From a virus: a stretch of 60,825 nucleotides of DNA. The stretch lies in IMG/VR virus record IMGVR_UViG_3300033142_000461, positions 1-60,825 of that record; one strand, 5' to 3'. Position numbers and translations under genes: made by a program. Positions within the stretch are counted from its first letter, which is position 1; every line of letters starts with the position of its first letter. Below the pieces are notes generated by a model that saw only the letters and a list, made by a program, of their open reading frames with translations, was not told the DNA's origin and made no database searches. Of this stretch, positions 27,452 through 35,972 are shown piece after piece.

Positions 27452-29965
27452 ATGTCAAAAATGAATTTAGATTTGCTCGCGACTATCCTTGCTGAGGAGA
27501 ACATTACTGTTACTCGCAAGAATTGTAAGACAGCAAGTTTCGACCTTTTAAATCGTGTTCTTACTATCCCTAACACTAAAGACTTTTTTGAAGACTATGC
27601 ACAGATTGCTATGATTCTTCACGAAGTTGGTCATGCCCTTTATACGGATCTAGATCGTTACATGGAGATTGGTTCTTCAATTCAGAAACGATTCCCACAT
27701 GCTCGTATGTTGTGTAACATTCTTGAAGATGTTCGAATTGAGAAAAAGATTCGTGCGAAGTTTAAGGGTGCTGCGTCTTTCTTATACAAGACTAACAAAG
27801 AACTTTTCGACAATGACTGGTTCGGTACTCCTGAGATGGTTGCTGATTACGGTCTCCTTGATCTGATCAATGTTCACTACAAAGTTGGTCCTATGTCAAC
27901 TATCAAACTTCCTGAGTCAGGTAATGAACTCATCAAGTTAGTTGAAAACATGGACACTATGGATGATCTTGAAGACACTTGTGAAGCGTTTGTTGAACAA
28001 TACGAAAAAGAGAAAGAACAAGAACAACCTCAAGAGCCAATGCGCGCTGAGGATGAAGAGAACGAAGACGACCAGTTAGAAGATGATTCTCAAGATGATG
28101 ATGATTCTGATACAGATGAACCAGAAGAAAATCAATCAATGCCTGATTTTCCTACTGATGATGAAGAAGATGATTCGGATGATTCTGGTGATTCTGTCGA
28201 TGATGATGATTCTGATGAGTGTGAAGACGGTGAATCAGATTCGGATGATTCTGGTGATTCTGTCGATGATGAATCTCCTGATGAGGACGATGATTCGGCA
28301 AAGGTTGATGATTCTGATGCCGAAGACGAAACTACCGATGAAGAGTCTGAACTTGATAAGACCGAAGGTGATAGTGATGATGAGTCTGAGGAAGACGAAC
28401 TTGAAGACGAACACAAGGCTGATGAGTTAAATGATGGCCGTGAAGGTTCGGTTGATATCGGTACTGGCGAGTCTCAAGAATCATACGATGAGAATTTTGA
28501 TGAGGCGATTGACTTTGAAGAAAATTCAAATGAACCGAAACGATTCACTGTTCATACTCGAATTCCTTCTTATAAAGAATTTGTTGCCTCTGGTAACATT
28601 GTAGAATATAAAGATGTTATCAATGCAAACTGGTGTCCTTCTAAAGGTCACCCAGCTCCTACCAAAGAACAAATCGATTCAAATTATAAAATTAGTGATT
28701 ACACTATTACTTATATTAAAGATGAATACAATCGTCTTTCTGAGGCTTTTGTTCCTTTTAAATCTTCACTTAAAAGTACTGTCGCTCAAATGGTTAATGA
28801 ATTTGAACGTTCAAAGACTGCCGATGTTCGTAGTCGTACTAAAGTTCACAAGACTGGTAAGCTTGATGTTACTCGCCTTCACAACCACAAAGTTTCTGAT
28901 AACATTTTCCTGAAACGTGAGACTGTGAAAGAAGGCAAGAATCACGGTATCGTTATGATGATTGATGCTTCTATTTCAATGCGTGACAAAATTCAAGAGA
29001 TGATGAAACAGGTAATCACTACCGCGTTATTTGCTAGAAAGGTTAATATTCCTTTTGAGGCATATACTTTCACTACTCCTGAATTGCCTGTTGAACCTAT
29101 CGATGAAGGTTATGAAGAGATTAGTAAAAAAGGTCTCTATCATATGTCTGGTAATTATGTTCGTGGTAGAGTAGCCCAAGTTCTTTCTTCCGAGATGAAC
29201 AATAAAGATTGGAATGATGCACTGTTTCAACTCTATATGTTTGGTTTCGAAACAAAAGTACTTACTAAAGATGAATTTGCTAACAGTGATTTCTATGAAC
29301 TTGGTGGTACTCCTCTTTATCAAGCATCGATGATGTCTATTTCTATCGTTGAACGTTTTATCGAGAGATACAATGTACAGATTCCATCACTTCTGTTAAT
29401 GACTGACGGTGCTGGTACTAGTCCTAAGATTGGTTACGATTGGAATATTACCGAACATGTTAACTCTTATGATATCATTTCTAGTGTTGTGGACATTGAT
29501 ACTAATAAGACCTACAAGATTTCAGATATTAACAAAGAGATTGTGAAAAGCGACCGATGGGGACACACCCAACGTTATGTTGATACCTTTAGTCGTTATC
29601 ATGTTGCCCTTGAAATTCTTAAGCAACGTGTTCCTGAAATCAACCTGATTGGTTATTTCATTGTTGCTACTAAGAGAGATACACAAGACTTCAAAAAGTG
29701 TTTCAATACTACTACCGAGAAAGTTACAATGGGCAACATCAAGAAAAGCGGTGTTCTCGCTGGTAACGCGATTGGTTATGATGAGATGTTCATCATTTAC
29801 GGCGTTAGTCTTGAAGATGAGTCTGCTGATATTGAAGACCAACTTGAAGGTGTTAAAAAGGGTTCTTACAAATACAAGCAACTCCTTATGCAACAACTCC
29901 AGACTGGAAACTCTTCAAAGAATCTGGTCAAGAAAGTTGTTGAGGTCATTTCAACCGCAGCTTAG
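27452..29965 (+). CDS. VWA-domain protein with HExxH motif (CobT-like)
   Basis: An 837-residue protein. A zincin-like HEVGH lies at residues 57-61. A very acidic D/E/S tract spans about residues 190-365. A von Willebrand A domain follows, with MIDAS motifs DASIS near residue 504 and MTDGAG near residue 650. It resembles CobT-type proteins, which work with MoxR/CobS-type AAA+ partners, and such an ATPase is the next gene. The role could be a chaperone or remodelling factor rather than cobalt chelation. A tiny GATG start is 10 nt after GAGAGAG. Confidence 0.85.
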   Translation: MSKMNLDLLATILAEENITVTRKNCKTASFDLLNRVLTIPNTKDFFEDYAQIAMILHEVGHALYTDLDRYMEIGSSIQKRFPHARMLCNILEDVRIEKKIRAKFKGAASFLYKTNKELFDNDWFGTPEMVADYGLLDLINVHYKVGPMSTIKLPESGNELIKLVENMDTMDDLEDTCEAFVEQYEKEKEQEQPQEPMRAEDEENEDDQLEDDSQDDDDSDTDEPEENQSMPDFPTDDEEDDSDDSGDSVDDDDSDECEDGESDSDDSGDSVDDESPDEDDDSAKVDDSDAEDETTDEESELDKTEGDSDDESEEDELEDEHKADELNDGREGSVDIGTGESQESYDENFDEAIDFEENSNEPKRFTVHTRIPSYKEFVASGNIVEYKDVINANWCPSKGHPAPTKEQIDSNYKISDYTITYIKDEYNRLSEAFVPFKSSLKSTVAQMVNEFERSKTADVRSRTKVHKTGKLDVTRLHNHKVSDNIFLKRETVKEGKNHGIVMMIDASISMRDKIQEMMKQVITTALFARKVNIPFEAYTFTTPELPVEPIDEGYEEISKKGLYHMSGNYVRGRVAQVLSSEMNNKDWNDALFQLYMFGFETKVLTKDEFANSDFYELGGTPLYQASMMSISIVERFIERYNVQIPSLLLMTDGAGTSPKIGYDWNITEHVNSYDIISSVVDIDTNKTYKISDINKEIVKSDRWGHTQRYVDTFSRYHVALEILKQRVPEINLIGYFIVATKRDTQDFKKCFNTTTEKVTMGNIKKSGVLAGNAIGYDEMFIIYGVSLEDESADIEDQLEGVKKGSYKYKQLLMQQLQTGNSSKNLVKKVVEVISTAA
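28172..28272 (+). repeat. 35-bp direct repeat in the acidic tract
   Basis: A 35-bp stretch beginning GATTCGGATGATTCTGG occurs at 28172-28206 and again, identical, at 28238-28272. It encodes repeated SDDSGDSVDD and suggests expansion by slippage or recombination. Confidence 0.85.
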
Positions 29966-30093
29966 AGGGTCATTAGTTCTGCTTATGACCCAATAAGCAC
30001 AATCATTTCAAATACTTACAAAATAGTTGCGAAAATGGTTGACCGAGGCACCCAGACCTGTATAATGGTACCATAAATTGAGATTGAGAGAGA
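29965..30093 (+). promoter_or_regulatory. early promoter cassette, copy C
   Basis: Palindrome GCTTAT-N6-ATAAGC (29981-29998), box ACAATCATTTCAAATACTTA, TTGACC (30039-30044), 16 bp, TATAAT (30061-30066), and leader AAATTGAGATTGAGAGAGA. It drives the AAA+ gene. Confidence 0.9.
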
Positions 30094-30102
30094 AAAGAAA
30101 TT

Positions 30103-31332
30103 ATGTCTAAACAAAGAGTTACAGAGCAAGAGTTTGTTGATTTGATCGTCAGCGCTACTGGTCGTACCGATTTTGGTCGTGGTGAGGTTCAACAGTTCGC
30201 TCGCGACAATAACGTTTCACTGCCTTGTATCATTGACCGCGCTGACGGTCCTTACGCTCAGGGCGAGAAGGGACGCCGAAATTTCGGCGATGTAGATAAT
30301 GTTGTCTCTATGCCTGCCGCATCGACTCCTGCGACTCCTGCGACTGTCCCTGCTGCAAATGAGGCGCCTGTACCAGTTGCAGCTGCGAAACCCGCACTTT
30401 CCCTGCGTCAAGCAGAGAATTCTAATAAGATTGTAGTTCCCCACAAAGATCCTCTGTATGTTCCTTTTGGTGAGTATTCAGATATCATCAAAGTGATGCG
30501 CTCAAAACAGTTCTTCCCTATTTTTGTTACTGGTCTATCTGGTAATGGTAAAACTATGGGTATCACCCAAGCGGCCGCAAAACTTAATCGTCCTCTTGTC
30601 CGTGTTAACTTTACTGTTGAGACTGATGAAGACGACCTGATTGGTGGTTTCCGTTTGATTGACGGCGACACTGTGTTTGTCTATGGTCCTGTGATTGAGG
30701 CGATGAAACAAGGCGCTATCTGTGTTCTTGATGAGGTCGACCTTGGCGGTGACGCTGTGATGTGTATGCAATCAATCATGGAAGGTTCTGGTTACTACAT
30801 CAAAAAGACCGGCGAGTATATCGAACCTAAAGAAGGTTTCAATATCATCGCTACCGCGAACACCAAGGGTCAAGGCGACTCGACAGGTAAGTTTGTCAAT
30901 GCTCGTGTTATGAATGAGGCATTCCTTGAACGTTTCCCACTGTGGATTGAACAAGAATATCCTTCAAAGTCTGTAGAAAAGAAGATTCTTGGTAACGTGC
31001 TCAAGTCTAAAATGACTCCAACTACCGAGTCAACTGATTTTATCGACTCGCTTGTTACTTGGGCAGATAGTATTCGTACTGCTTTCTTCGCTGAAGGTTC
31101 TGATATGGACGATGTTATCACTACTCGCCGTCTTGTAATGATTATCACTGCTTACACCATCTTTAATGATAAACTCAAGTCAGTTCAGAAAGCTGTGAAT
31201 CGTTTCGATAGTGATGTTGCCGAGACAATGATGAATTGGTACAAAATTGCTTCTGATGATGTTGAGAGTGCTACTGTTCCAGATGAAGATGCTGGTGACA
31301 ATGGCGAACCATGGAAATCTCCTAACTTCTAA
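30103..31332 (+). CDS. AAA+ ATPase, MoxR/CobS-like
   Basis: A 409-residue protein. An N-terminal ~60-residue domain is followed by an A/P-rich linker and an AAA+ module. Walker A is GLSGNGKT near residues 144-151, Walker B CVLDEVD near residues 206-212, and sensor-1-like ATANTKGQGD follows. This is the CobS/MoxR type found in several T4-like cyanophages. It is adjacent to a CobT-like VWA protein under a paralogous promoter, so the two probably form a complex. Confidence 0.9.
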   Translation: MSKQRVTEQEFVDLIVSATGRTDFGRGEVQQFARDNNVSLPCIIDRADGPYAQGEKGRRNFGDVDNVVSMPAASTPATPATVPAANEAPVPVAAAKPALSLRQAENSNKIVVPHKDPLYVPFGEYSDIIKVMRSKQFFPIFVTGLSGNGKTMGITQAAAKLNRPLVRVNFTVETDEDDLIGGFRLIDGDTVFVYGPVIEAMKQGAICVLDEVDLGGDAVMCMQSIMEGSGYYIKKTGEYIEPKEGFNIIATANTKGQGDSTGKFVNARVMNEAFLERFPLWIEQEYPSKSVEKKILGNVLKSKMTPTTESTDFIDSLVTWADSIRTAFFAEGSDMDDVITTRRLVMIITAYTIFNDKLKSVQKAVNRFDSDVAETMMNWYKIASDDVESATVPDEDAGDNGEPWKSPNF

Positions 31333-31340
31333 ATAACATA

Positions 31341-31381
31341 GACACGGTCCTTACCCTCTCTCTCTCAATTAGGGCCGTGTC
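31341..31381 (+). ncRNA. stem-loop with anti-leader loop, copy 1
   Basis: A 10-bp stem GACACGGTCC/GGGCCGTGTC (one G-U) encloses a 21-nt loop containing CCCTCTCTCTCTCAATT. The segment TCTCTCTCAATT is the exact complement of AATTGAGAGAGA in the early leaders. No T-tract follows, so it is not an ordinary terminator. It lies 8 nt after the AAA+ gene stop. Function as a regulatory RNA element is inferred. Confidence 0.6.
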
Positions 31382-31426
31382 GATAATTTAAACAAATGAG
31401 AGAACAACAAAGGAAATATAGATAGT

Positions 31427-31657
31427 ATGAAAATTGAAGTGAATGAAAATGGTTATTGGTTGGGATTTTGGTTTATTATGTTGACCGCGTTTCTCGGTAC
31501 AATCGGATATGGAACATCATATTGGAAAGATTACAATACAAAGATGGTCACGATGATTGTTGAGAATGGAGTTGACCCAATCGCTGCTAATTGTGCAATG
31601 CAAGATGATTATGGAGATAATCCTTCTTGTATCATTATCGCCAACAAAGCTAAATAA
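31427..31657 (+). CDS. small single-TM protein
   Basis: A 76-residue protein with a hydrophobic segment at about residues 11-27 (WLGFWFIMLTAFLGTIGYG) and a C-terminal part containing two cysteines, possibly periplasmic. It has an AAAGGAAATATAG ribosome site. It lies between two anti-leader hairpins at the end of the AAA+ transcript. No family is recognised. Confidence 0.7.
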   Translation: MKIEVNENGYWLGFWFIMLTAFLGTIGYGTSYWKDYNTKMVTMIVENGVDPIAANCAMQDDYGDNPSCIIIANKAK

Positions 31658-31664
31658 AAACACT

Positions 31665-31706
31665 GTCAACCTTGTGACATCTCTCTCAATTTAAAGCAAG
31701 GTTGAC
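31665..31706 (+). ncRNA. stem-loop with anti-leader loop, copy 2
   Basis: A perfect 10-bp stem GTCAACCTTG/CAAGGTTGAC encloses a 22-nt loop containing TCTCTCTCAATTT, complementary to AAATTGAGAGAGA-type early leader sequence. The stem differs completely from copy 1, while the loop core is kept. It starts 7 nt after the preceding stop codon. Confidence 0.6.
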
Positions 31707-31710
31707 CAAC

Positions 31711-31767
31711 GGGGTCCTTCGGGACCTCGCAGTTTCTAAAGAGAAGACTTCGGTCTTCTCTTTTTTT
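31711..31767 (+). terminator. tandem hairpins ending in rho-independent terminator
   Basis: A 7-bp GGGGTCC-TTCG-GGACCTC hairpin is followed by an 11-bp AAAGAGAAGAC-TTCG-GTCTTCTCTTT stem with a long T-tract. It separates the AAA+ transcript from gene 45. Confidence 0.9.
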
Positions 31768-31789
31768 ATATGATACCGTATAAAATGTA

Positions 31790-31818
31790 TTGACACCGAC
31801 ATCAATATAGGTTATACT
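31790..31818 (+). promoter_or_regulatory. sigma70-type promoter of gene 45
   Basis: TTGACA, 17 bp, TATACT, located between a strong terminator and the sliding clamp gene. It lacks the early-cassette upstream box. Confidence 0.8.
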
Positions 31819-31851
31819 GGTTAAACAATTTTACATAATGAAGGATAAAAT

Positions 31852-32547
31852 ATGAACCTAAGTAAAGATACAGTAGCGATTTTAAAGAACTTCGCAGCAA
31901 TCAACGGGAACTTTTTCTCTCCTGGTGACACCAAAGAGATTAAGACCTGGACAATCAAGAAGAACATTTTCGCTAAGGCCAATCTTGACGAAGCAATTCC
32001 ATCCGAGTTACCCATCTATGACCTCAATGAGTTACTATCTGTTGTGGACTTCTACAAAGACGGGGCAAACACTCTAATCGACCTCAAAGATACCTATGCG
32101 GTAATCTCTGACGGCGGCACCAGCAAAATCAAATACGCATATACCGAGAAAGAATTACTTTCGTATCCTGACAAAGACCTTGTTATCGATGATTACAATG
32201 TATCATTCGACCTGACCAAAGATGACATCTCTGGTATCATGAAGGCTGCATCTGTACTTGGCGCACCTGATATTCAAATCAAAAACAATGATGGTTCAAT
32301 CGATGTTATTGTTTACGACAAGAAAGTTCCGAACGGTTCAACTTATGAAATGAATCTTGGTGATGTTGATGCTGGCTTTCAGTTTGAGTTGCAGTTGAAG
32401 ATTGAGAACTTGAAGATTATGACTGACAAGGATTATACTCTTTCTATTGCCGACGGCAAACCTCTTATCTTCCTTAAATCTAAGGACGATGTTATCGAAT
32501 ATTTCATTGCTATTGAAAGGGATTCTGTACTCGGTTCTGGAGAGTAA
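31852..32547 (+). CDS. 45: sliding clamp gp45
   Basis: A 231-residue clamp with N-terminal SKDTVAILKNFAAINGNFF, YDLNELLSVVDFYKD and SKIKYAYTEKELL, all typical of gp45. The trimeric ring tethers the polymerase and, in T4, activates late transcription through gp33 and gp55. It heads the 45-44-62-regA replication operon. A GAAGGATAAAAT ribosome site precedes the ATG. Confidence 0.96.
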   Translation: MNLSKDTVAILKNFAAINGNFFSPGDTKEIKTWTIKKNIFAKANLDEAIPSELPIYDLNELLSVVDFYKDGANTLIDLKDTYAVISDGGTSKIKYAYTEKELLSYPDKDLVIDDYNVSFDLTKDDISGIMKAASVLGAPDIQIKNNDGSIDVIVYDKKVPNGSTYEMNLGDVDAGFQFELQLKIENLKIMTDKDYTLSIADGKPLIFLKSKDDVIEYFIAIERDSVLGSGE

Positions 32548-32550
32548 TAC

Positions 32551-33510
32551 GTGAAAGAAATCAATGAAAAGCATAAAATATGGATTGAGAAATATCGTCC
32601 AAATTCCATTGATGATGTTATACTTCCTGAATCTCAAAAGACGATGTTCAGGAAGTTCGTTGAAGACGGAGACTTCCCTAATCTATTATTGTCTGGCGGT
32701 CCTGGTACCGGTAAGACAACCATGGCCAAGGCGATGTGTAATGAGTTAGGATGGGACTACATCATTCTCAACGGTTCTGAGTCGAGCGAATCGGGTATCG
32801 ATGCCATACGAAACATGGTGGTGCCATTCGCTACATCTATGTCGCTTGATAATCCAAACTCAATGAAGGTCATCATCATCGATGAGGCCGACTATCTGAA
32901 TCCACAGTTTGTACAACCTGCGCTTAGAAACATCTTTGATAATCTTATGGGTTCAGCCAGATTCATTCTGACTTGTAACTACCCACACAAGATTATTGCA
33001 CCTCTTCGCGAATCTCGTTTAACCAATATCGAGTTTAAAGTTGGTGCAAAAGATGCTCCATTAATGATGGCGCAGTTGATGAAACGTGTTCAATTCATTT
33101 TGAAGAATGAGAATGTTGAATTTGATAACGGTGTTATTGCTGAGTTTATCAAACGAAACTTTCCAGACAACAGAAAGATTATCAACGACCTTCAACGATT
33201 CTCCACTACTGGTGAAATTGGTAGTTCAATCTTTAATGAAACCTCGGAGACATATGACGACCTTATTAGTTACTTGAAAGGTAATCAGTTTGGAGATATG
33301 CGAAAGTGGGTGTCTGAGAATTCACCTGATTTGACCGAACTGAATCGTTACATCTATATGAAAGGTGTCTCTATTATGGAACCGTCTTCGGTACCACAGT
33401 CGATTCTTATCATGAATGAATACTCATACAAGTCTGCCTTTGTTGCTGACCAAGAAATCAATACTGTTGCAATGTTGACAGAGATAATGTCTAACGTGGT
33501 GTGGAAATAA
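32551..33510 (+). CDS. 44: clamp loader large subunit gp44
   Basis: A 319-residue AAA+ protein starting at GTG 3 nt after gene 45. Conserved parts are WIEKYRPNSIDDVILPE, Walker A SGGPGTGKTT at residues 48-57, Walker B VIIIDEADYL and sensor ILTCNYPHKI. It loads the clamp together with gp62. Length matches T4 gp44 (319). Confidence 0.98.
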   Translation: MKEINEKHKIWIEKYRPNSIDDVILPESQKTMFRKFVEDGDFPNLLLSGGPGTGKTTMAKAMCNELGWDYIILNGSESSESGIDAIRNMVVPFATSMSLDNPNSMKVIIIDEADYLNPQFVQPALRNIFDNLMGSARFILTCNYPHKIIAPLRESRLTNIEFKVGAKDAPLMMAQLMKRVQFILKNENVEFDNGVIAEFIKRNFPDNRKIINDLQRFSTTGEIGSSIFNETSETYDDLISYLKGNQFGDMRKWVSENSPDLTELNRYIYMKGVSIMEPSSVPQSILIMNEYSYKSAFVADQEINTVAMLTEIMSNVVWK

Positions 33511-33511
33511 T

Positions 33512-33847
33512 ATGAACGAATATAAACTTATAACCGATGATTTATTATTGGTAAATAAAATACTTTCAGAATCGGAAGGATTGAATGTATATTTTATGAA
33601 TGGTCCTGTTTGTCTGTCTGTTGATAATAAACCGATAGCGGCACAGACAATATTAATTCCTATATTAGAAGAACAGAATAATAATGAATTTATAACTGAA
33701 CAAATAATTGATGTTATTCACAAAGTTCTTGATGGTGATGATGTTAATTCTATCTATCTGTATTCTTATCAAACGATGTGTCATTTCAATACCGGTGATG
33801 CCGAGGTAAATTGCGGACTAAAGTTGAGATTTGGTATTGATGATTGA
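33512..33847 (+). CDS. hypothetical protein between genes 44 and 62
   Basis: A 111-residue protein inserted between the two clamp loader genes, where T4 has none. It contains NKILSESEGLNVYFMNGPVC and a long acidic middle. It overlaps gene 62 by 8 nt. The local coding is more AT-rich than gene 44. No family is recognised. Confidence 0.65.
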   Translation: MNEYKLITDDLLLVNKILSESEGLNVYFMNGPVCLSVDNKPIAAQTILIPILEEQNNNEFITEQIIDVIHKVLDGDDVNSIYLYSYQTMCHFNTGDAEVNCGLKLRFGIDD

Positions 33848-34334
33848 ATTCGACCTGTTTGGTGATGAGATTGTAGAGGAAGAAACATTCGATGAAGAAG
33901 AATGGGCCGAAAACTACAAGAAACTACAAAAGAACAAATACTCACCATTTGATTTTGGTAATGACCTGTCATTCACCAAGAGAAACATCTTAGAGAGTGA
34001 GGGTTATTCGGAAGAGTGTGTAAAGAATCTAAAGAATAATCTCTTTATGATTAACCGTATATTCTCCCAATACCCAGACACAATTCTATGGGCAAATGAG
34101 ATGAATCAGGCTGGCGCCATTGACCCTATCGCTTTATACAACTTCTACTTCTATGGTATCAAAAGGAAGAAGAGGTTCGCTAAGTGGGGCAAACCTAAGA
34201 AACAGGAGAACATTGATGTTGTGATGGAGTTTCTTGGTTACTCAAGGCGCGCTGCTAGTATGGTAGTTGACTTGTACACAAAGGAAGACATTAAAGATAT
34301 GAAAAAACGACTGGACAAAGGTGGTAAAAAGTAA
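33840..34334 (+). CDS. 62: clamp loader small subunit gp62
   Basis: A 164-residue protein after gene 44. The central LFMINRIFSQYPDTILWANEM and FYFYGIKRKKRFAKW segments resemble the FPE-AVYAMN and GKRYGKWAK region of T4 gp62. It lacks Walker motifs, as expected for the non-ATPase subunit. The ATG at 33840 is preferred to an in-frame TTG 9 nt upstream. It overlaps the preceding gene. Confidence 0.8.
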   Translation: MIEFDLFGDEIVEEETFDEEEWAENYKKLQKNKYSPFDFGNDLSFTKRNILESEGYSEECVKNLKNNLFMINRIFSQYPDTILWANEMNQAGAIDPIALYNFYFYGIKRKKRFAKWGKPKKQENIDVVMEFLGYSRRAASMVVDLYTKEDIKDMKKRLDKGGKK

Positions 34335-34339
34335 CATTT

Positions 34340-34347
34340 AATAAATA
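34340..34347 (+). promoter_or_regulatory. late-promoter-like octamer before regA
   Basis: AATAAATA (7 of 8) lies just after the gene 62 stop. In T4 regA also has a promoter of its own. Confidence 0.35.
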
Positions 34348-34370
34348 AGTTCCATATTATAATAACAAAA

Positions 34371-34811
34371 ATGATGGAACTTAATATGAATGGTAATATT
34401 CTTGAACAAGATGAATTTGTAGACTGGAACATTGATATGATGTTAGAGGTCTCCCTTCAAAAGGAAGACGACTTCTTAAAGATTATGGAAACACTAACCA
34501 GAATCGGCATACCAAACAACAGAACAAAGTCTCTATACCAATCCTGTCATATATTACATAAACGTGGTCGTTATTTTATTGTCCACTTCAAAGAGTTATA
34601 TGCCCTTGATTATCCTCAAGGCGAACATACCATCTCTGTTGAAGACATTGGACGAAGAACTACCATAGCACGTATGTTAAATGAATGGGGACTATTAAAG
34701 ATTGAAAATAGTCTCGACAACCACGACAGAACCAGATATAATGTCAAAGTAGTAAAATATTCTGACAAGAAGAACTGGGACCTAAAGCCGAAATATACGA
34801 TAGGTTCTTAA
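34371..34811 (+). CDS. regA: translational repressor RegA
   Basis: A RegA homologue. From residue 23 on it follows T4 RegA closely: MLEVSLQKEDDFLKIMETLT, LYQSCHILHKRGRYFIVHFK and KPKYTIG at the C-terminus. RegA binds early mRNAs at their initiation sites. T4 RegA has 122 residues, so the true start may be 34437 or 34440. The reported start would add 22 residues with no counterpart in T4. An intermediate ATG at 34386 has a GGAA 8 nt upstream. Confidence 0.92.
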   Translation: MMELNMNGNILEQDEFVDWNIDMMLEVSLQKEDDFLKIMETLTRIGIPNNRTKSLYQSCHILHKRGRYFIVHFKELYALDYPQGEHTISVEDIGRRTTIARMLNEWGLLKIENSLDNHDRTRYNVKVVKYSDKKNWDLKPKYTIGS

Positions 34812-34841
34812 TTATGAAATAACTTGAGGCAAAACTATATA

Positions 34842-35375
34842 ATGAATAACACTGAATACTTGGAACAATCTGCTCGTACCGCGGCATCGTCACTACACCG
34901 CATCTTTGATGACCAGACTATTATTGGTACTCTTGAGAATGCTGTGAAGTATGGCCAAGAGGTTGACAAAATCAAGAAAGGTCTGTATTACGGAAAACAT
35001 TGTAACATCTCCACCGGAGATGATGGTACTGTACTTAATAATTCTATCGTTGATAACGTAGACATTGATATTCTACACGGCGTTCTTGGTGTCTTCACCG
35101 AGTCGGTAGAAATGATCGAAGCAGTACTCAAGACAATGGAACATCCACCAACACACGAAATGTATCAGAAGATGGACGATGTGAACATGGTCGAAGAGAT
35201 TGGTGATATGGAATGGTATCTCGCAATGTTGTATCGTTCACTTGAAACATATCCAGAAGTCGCAAAACAAATCAACATCGACAAACTCCGCGCAAGATAC
35301 CCCGGCAAGTTCACTACAGAAGACGCTATTAACCGAGACACCGATACCGAACGTACCATCTTAGAGAACGGATAA
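34842..35375 (+). CDS. MazG-like nucleotide pyrophosphohydrolase
   Basis: A 177-residue all-helical protein. The EVVKE/EEIGD-type metal sites are represented by GVFTESVEMIEAV and VEEIGDMEWYLAMLYR. The C-terminal KLRARYPGKFTTEDAINRD is typical of phage MazG-like proteins. These hydrolyse (d)NTPs or ppGpp to monophosphates. It groups with a deoxyribosyltransferase-like gene and dNMP kinase. The ATG at 34842 follows a TTGAGG ribosome site. Confidence 0.85.
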   Translation: MNNTEYLEQSARTAASSLHRIFDDQTIIGTLENAVKYGQEVDKIKKGLYYGKHCNISTGDDGTVLNNSIVDNVDIDILHGVLGVFTESVEMIEAVLKTMEHPPTHEMYQKMDDVNMVEEIGDMEWYLAMLYRSLETYPEVAKQINIDKLRARYPGKFTTEDAINRDTDTERTILENG

Positions 35376-35698
35376 TGAGTTGGACATACATAGCAAGTCC
35401 TTACAGTCATGATGATGACGATATTGTTCTGTCAAGATTTAAAGCGGTAGAGAAGTTCACAGCAAAATGTTTGAGAAATAGACAATTTGTATATTCTCCG
35501 ATTGTACATTGTCATGAAATTGCCGCTGACGAAGAGTTGCCAAAAGATTTTGAATTTTGGGGTGGATATAATCGCGCAATGTTAGCGACCGCTTCTAAGA
35601 TGATTGTGTTGTGTCTTGATGGTTGGAAAGAAAGTGTTGGTGTGCAAGGCGAAATTGAATTTGCTGAACTATGTGGTATTGAAATAGAATATGTATGA
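35375..35698 (+). CDS. DUF1937-like / nucleoside 2-deoxyribosyltransferase-like protein
   Basis: A 107-residue protein that begins MSWTYIASPYSHDDDDIV, with YNRAMLATASKMIVLCLDGW and GVQGEIEFAELCGI. This YIASPY-LDGW-S-G-E pattern is that of the DUF1937 / deoxyribosyltransferase superfamily. It could act on nucleosides or nucleotide sugars. It overlaps the MazG-like stop by TAATG and lies in a nucleotide-metabolism run. Confidence 0.8.
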   Translation: MSWTYIASPYSHDDDDIVLSRFKAVEKFTAKCLRNRQFVYSPIVHCHEIAADEELPKDFEFWGGYNRAMLATASKMIVLCLDGWKESVGVQGEIEFAELCGIEIEYV

Positions 35699-35972
35699 AC
35701 AATCAAAACTTGAATCAACTATAGAGACTTCTCTAAACATTGGTTCAGGTTTTATACTTGCTTATTCAACATGGTTATTCGTAATCATTCCATTGATAGA
35801 AAAAGGTTATCTTTCTATAGATGACTCCCTTATCATCACAAGTATCTTTACCGTTATAACATTTGTTCGTAGTTATTTCTGGAGAAGAATGTTCACAACC
35901 AAAAAGATTCATCTTATCGCTGAGTGGTTACAGGCCGAGTGGTACTATTTTAAAAAAGGAGGTTTTAAATGA
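35691..35972 (+). CDS. two-TM membrane protein
   Basis: A 93-residue protein with hydrophobic segments at about residues 16-36 and 46-60, and a C-terminal basic amphipathic part. SIFTVITFVRSYFWRRMF is a motif seen in a small phage membrane protein family. Function is unknown. It overlaps both neighbours by a few bases. Confidence 0.65.
   Translation: MYEQSKLESTIETSLNIGSGFILAYSTWLFVIIPLIEKGYLSIDDSLIITSIFTVITFVRSYFWRRMFTTKKIHLIAEWLQAEWYYFKKGGFK

Noticed and set aside
28083-28430. 115-codon plus-strand frame inside the acidic tract of the VWA gene
   Set aside because: Methionine/isoleucine-rich artefact of reading GAT/GAC repeats in another frame.
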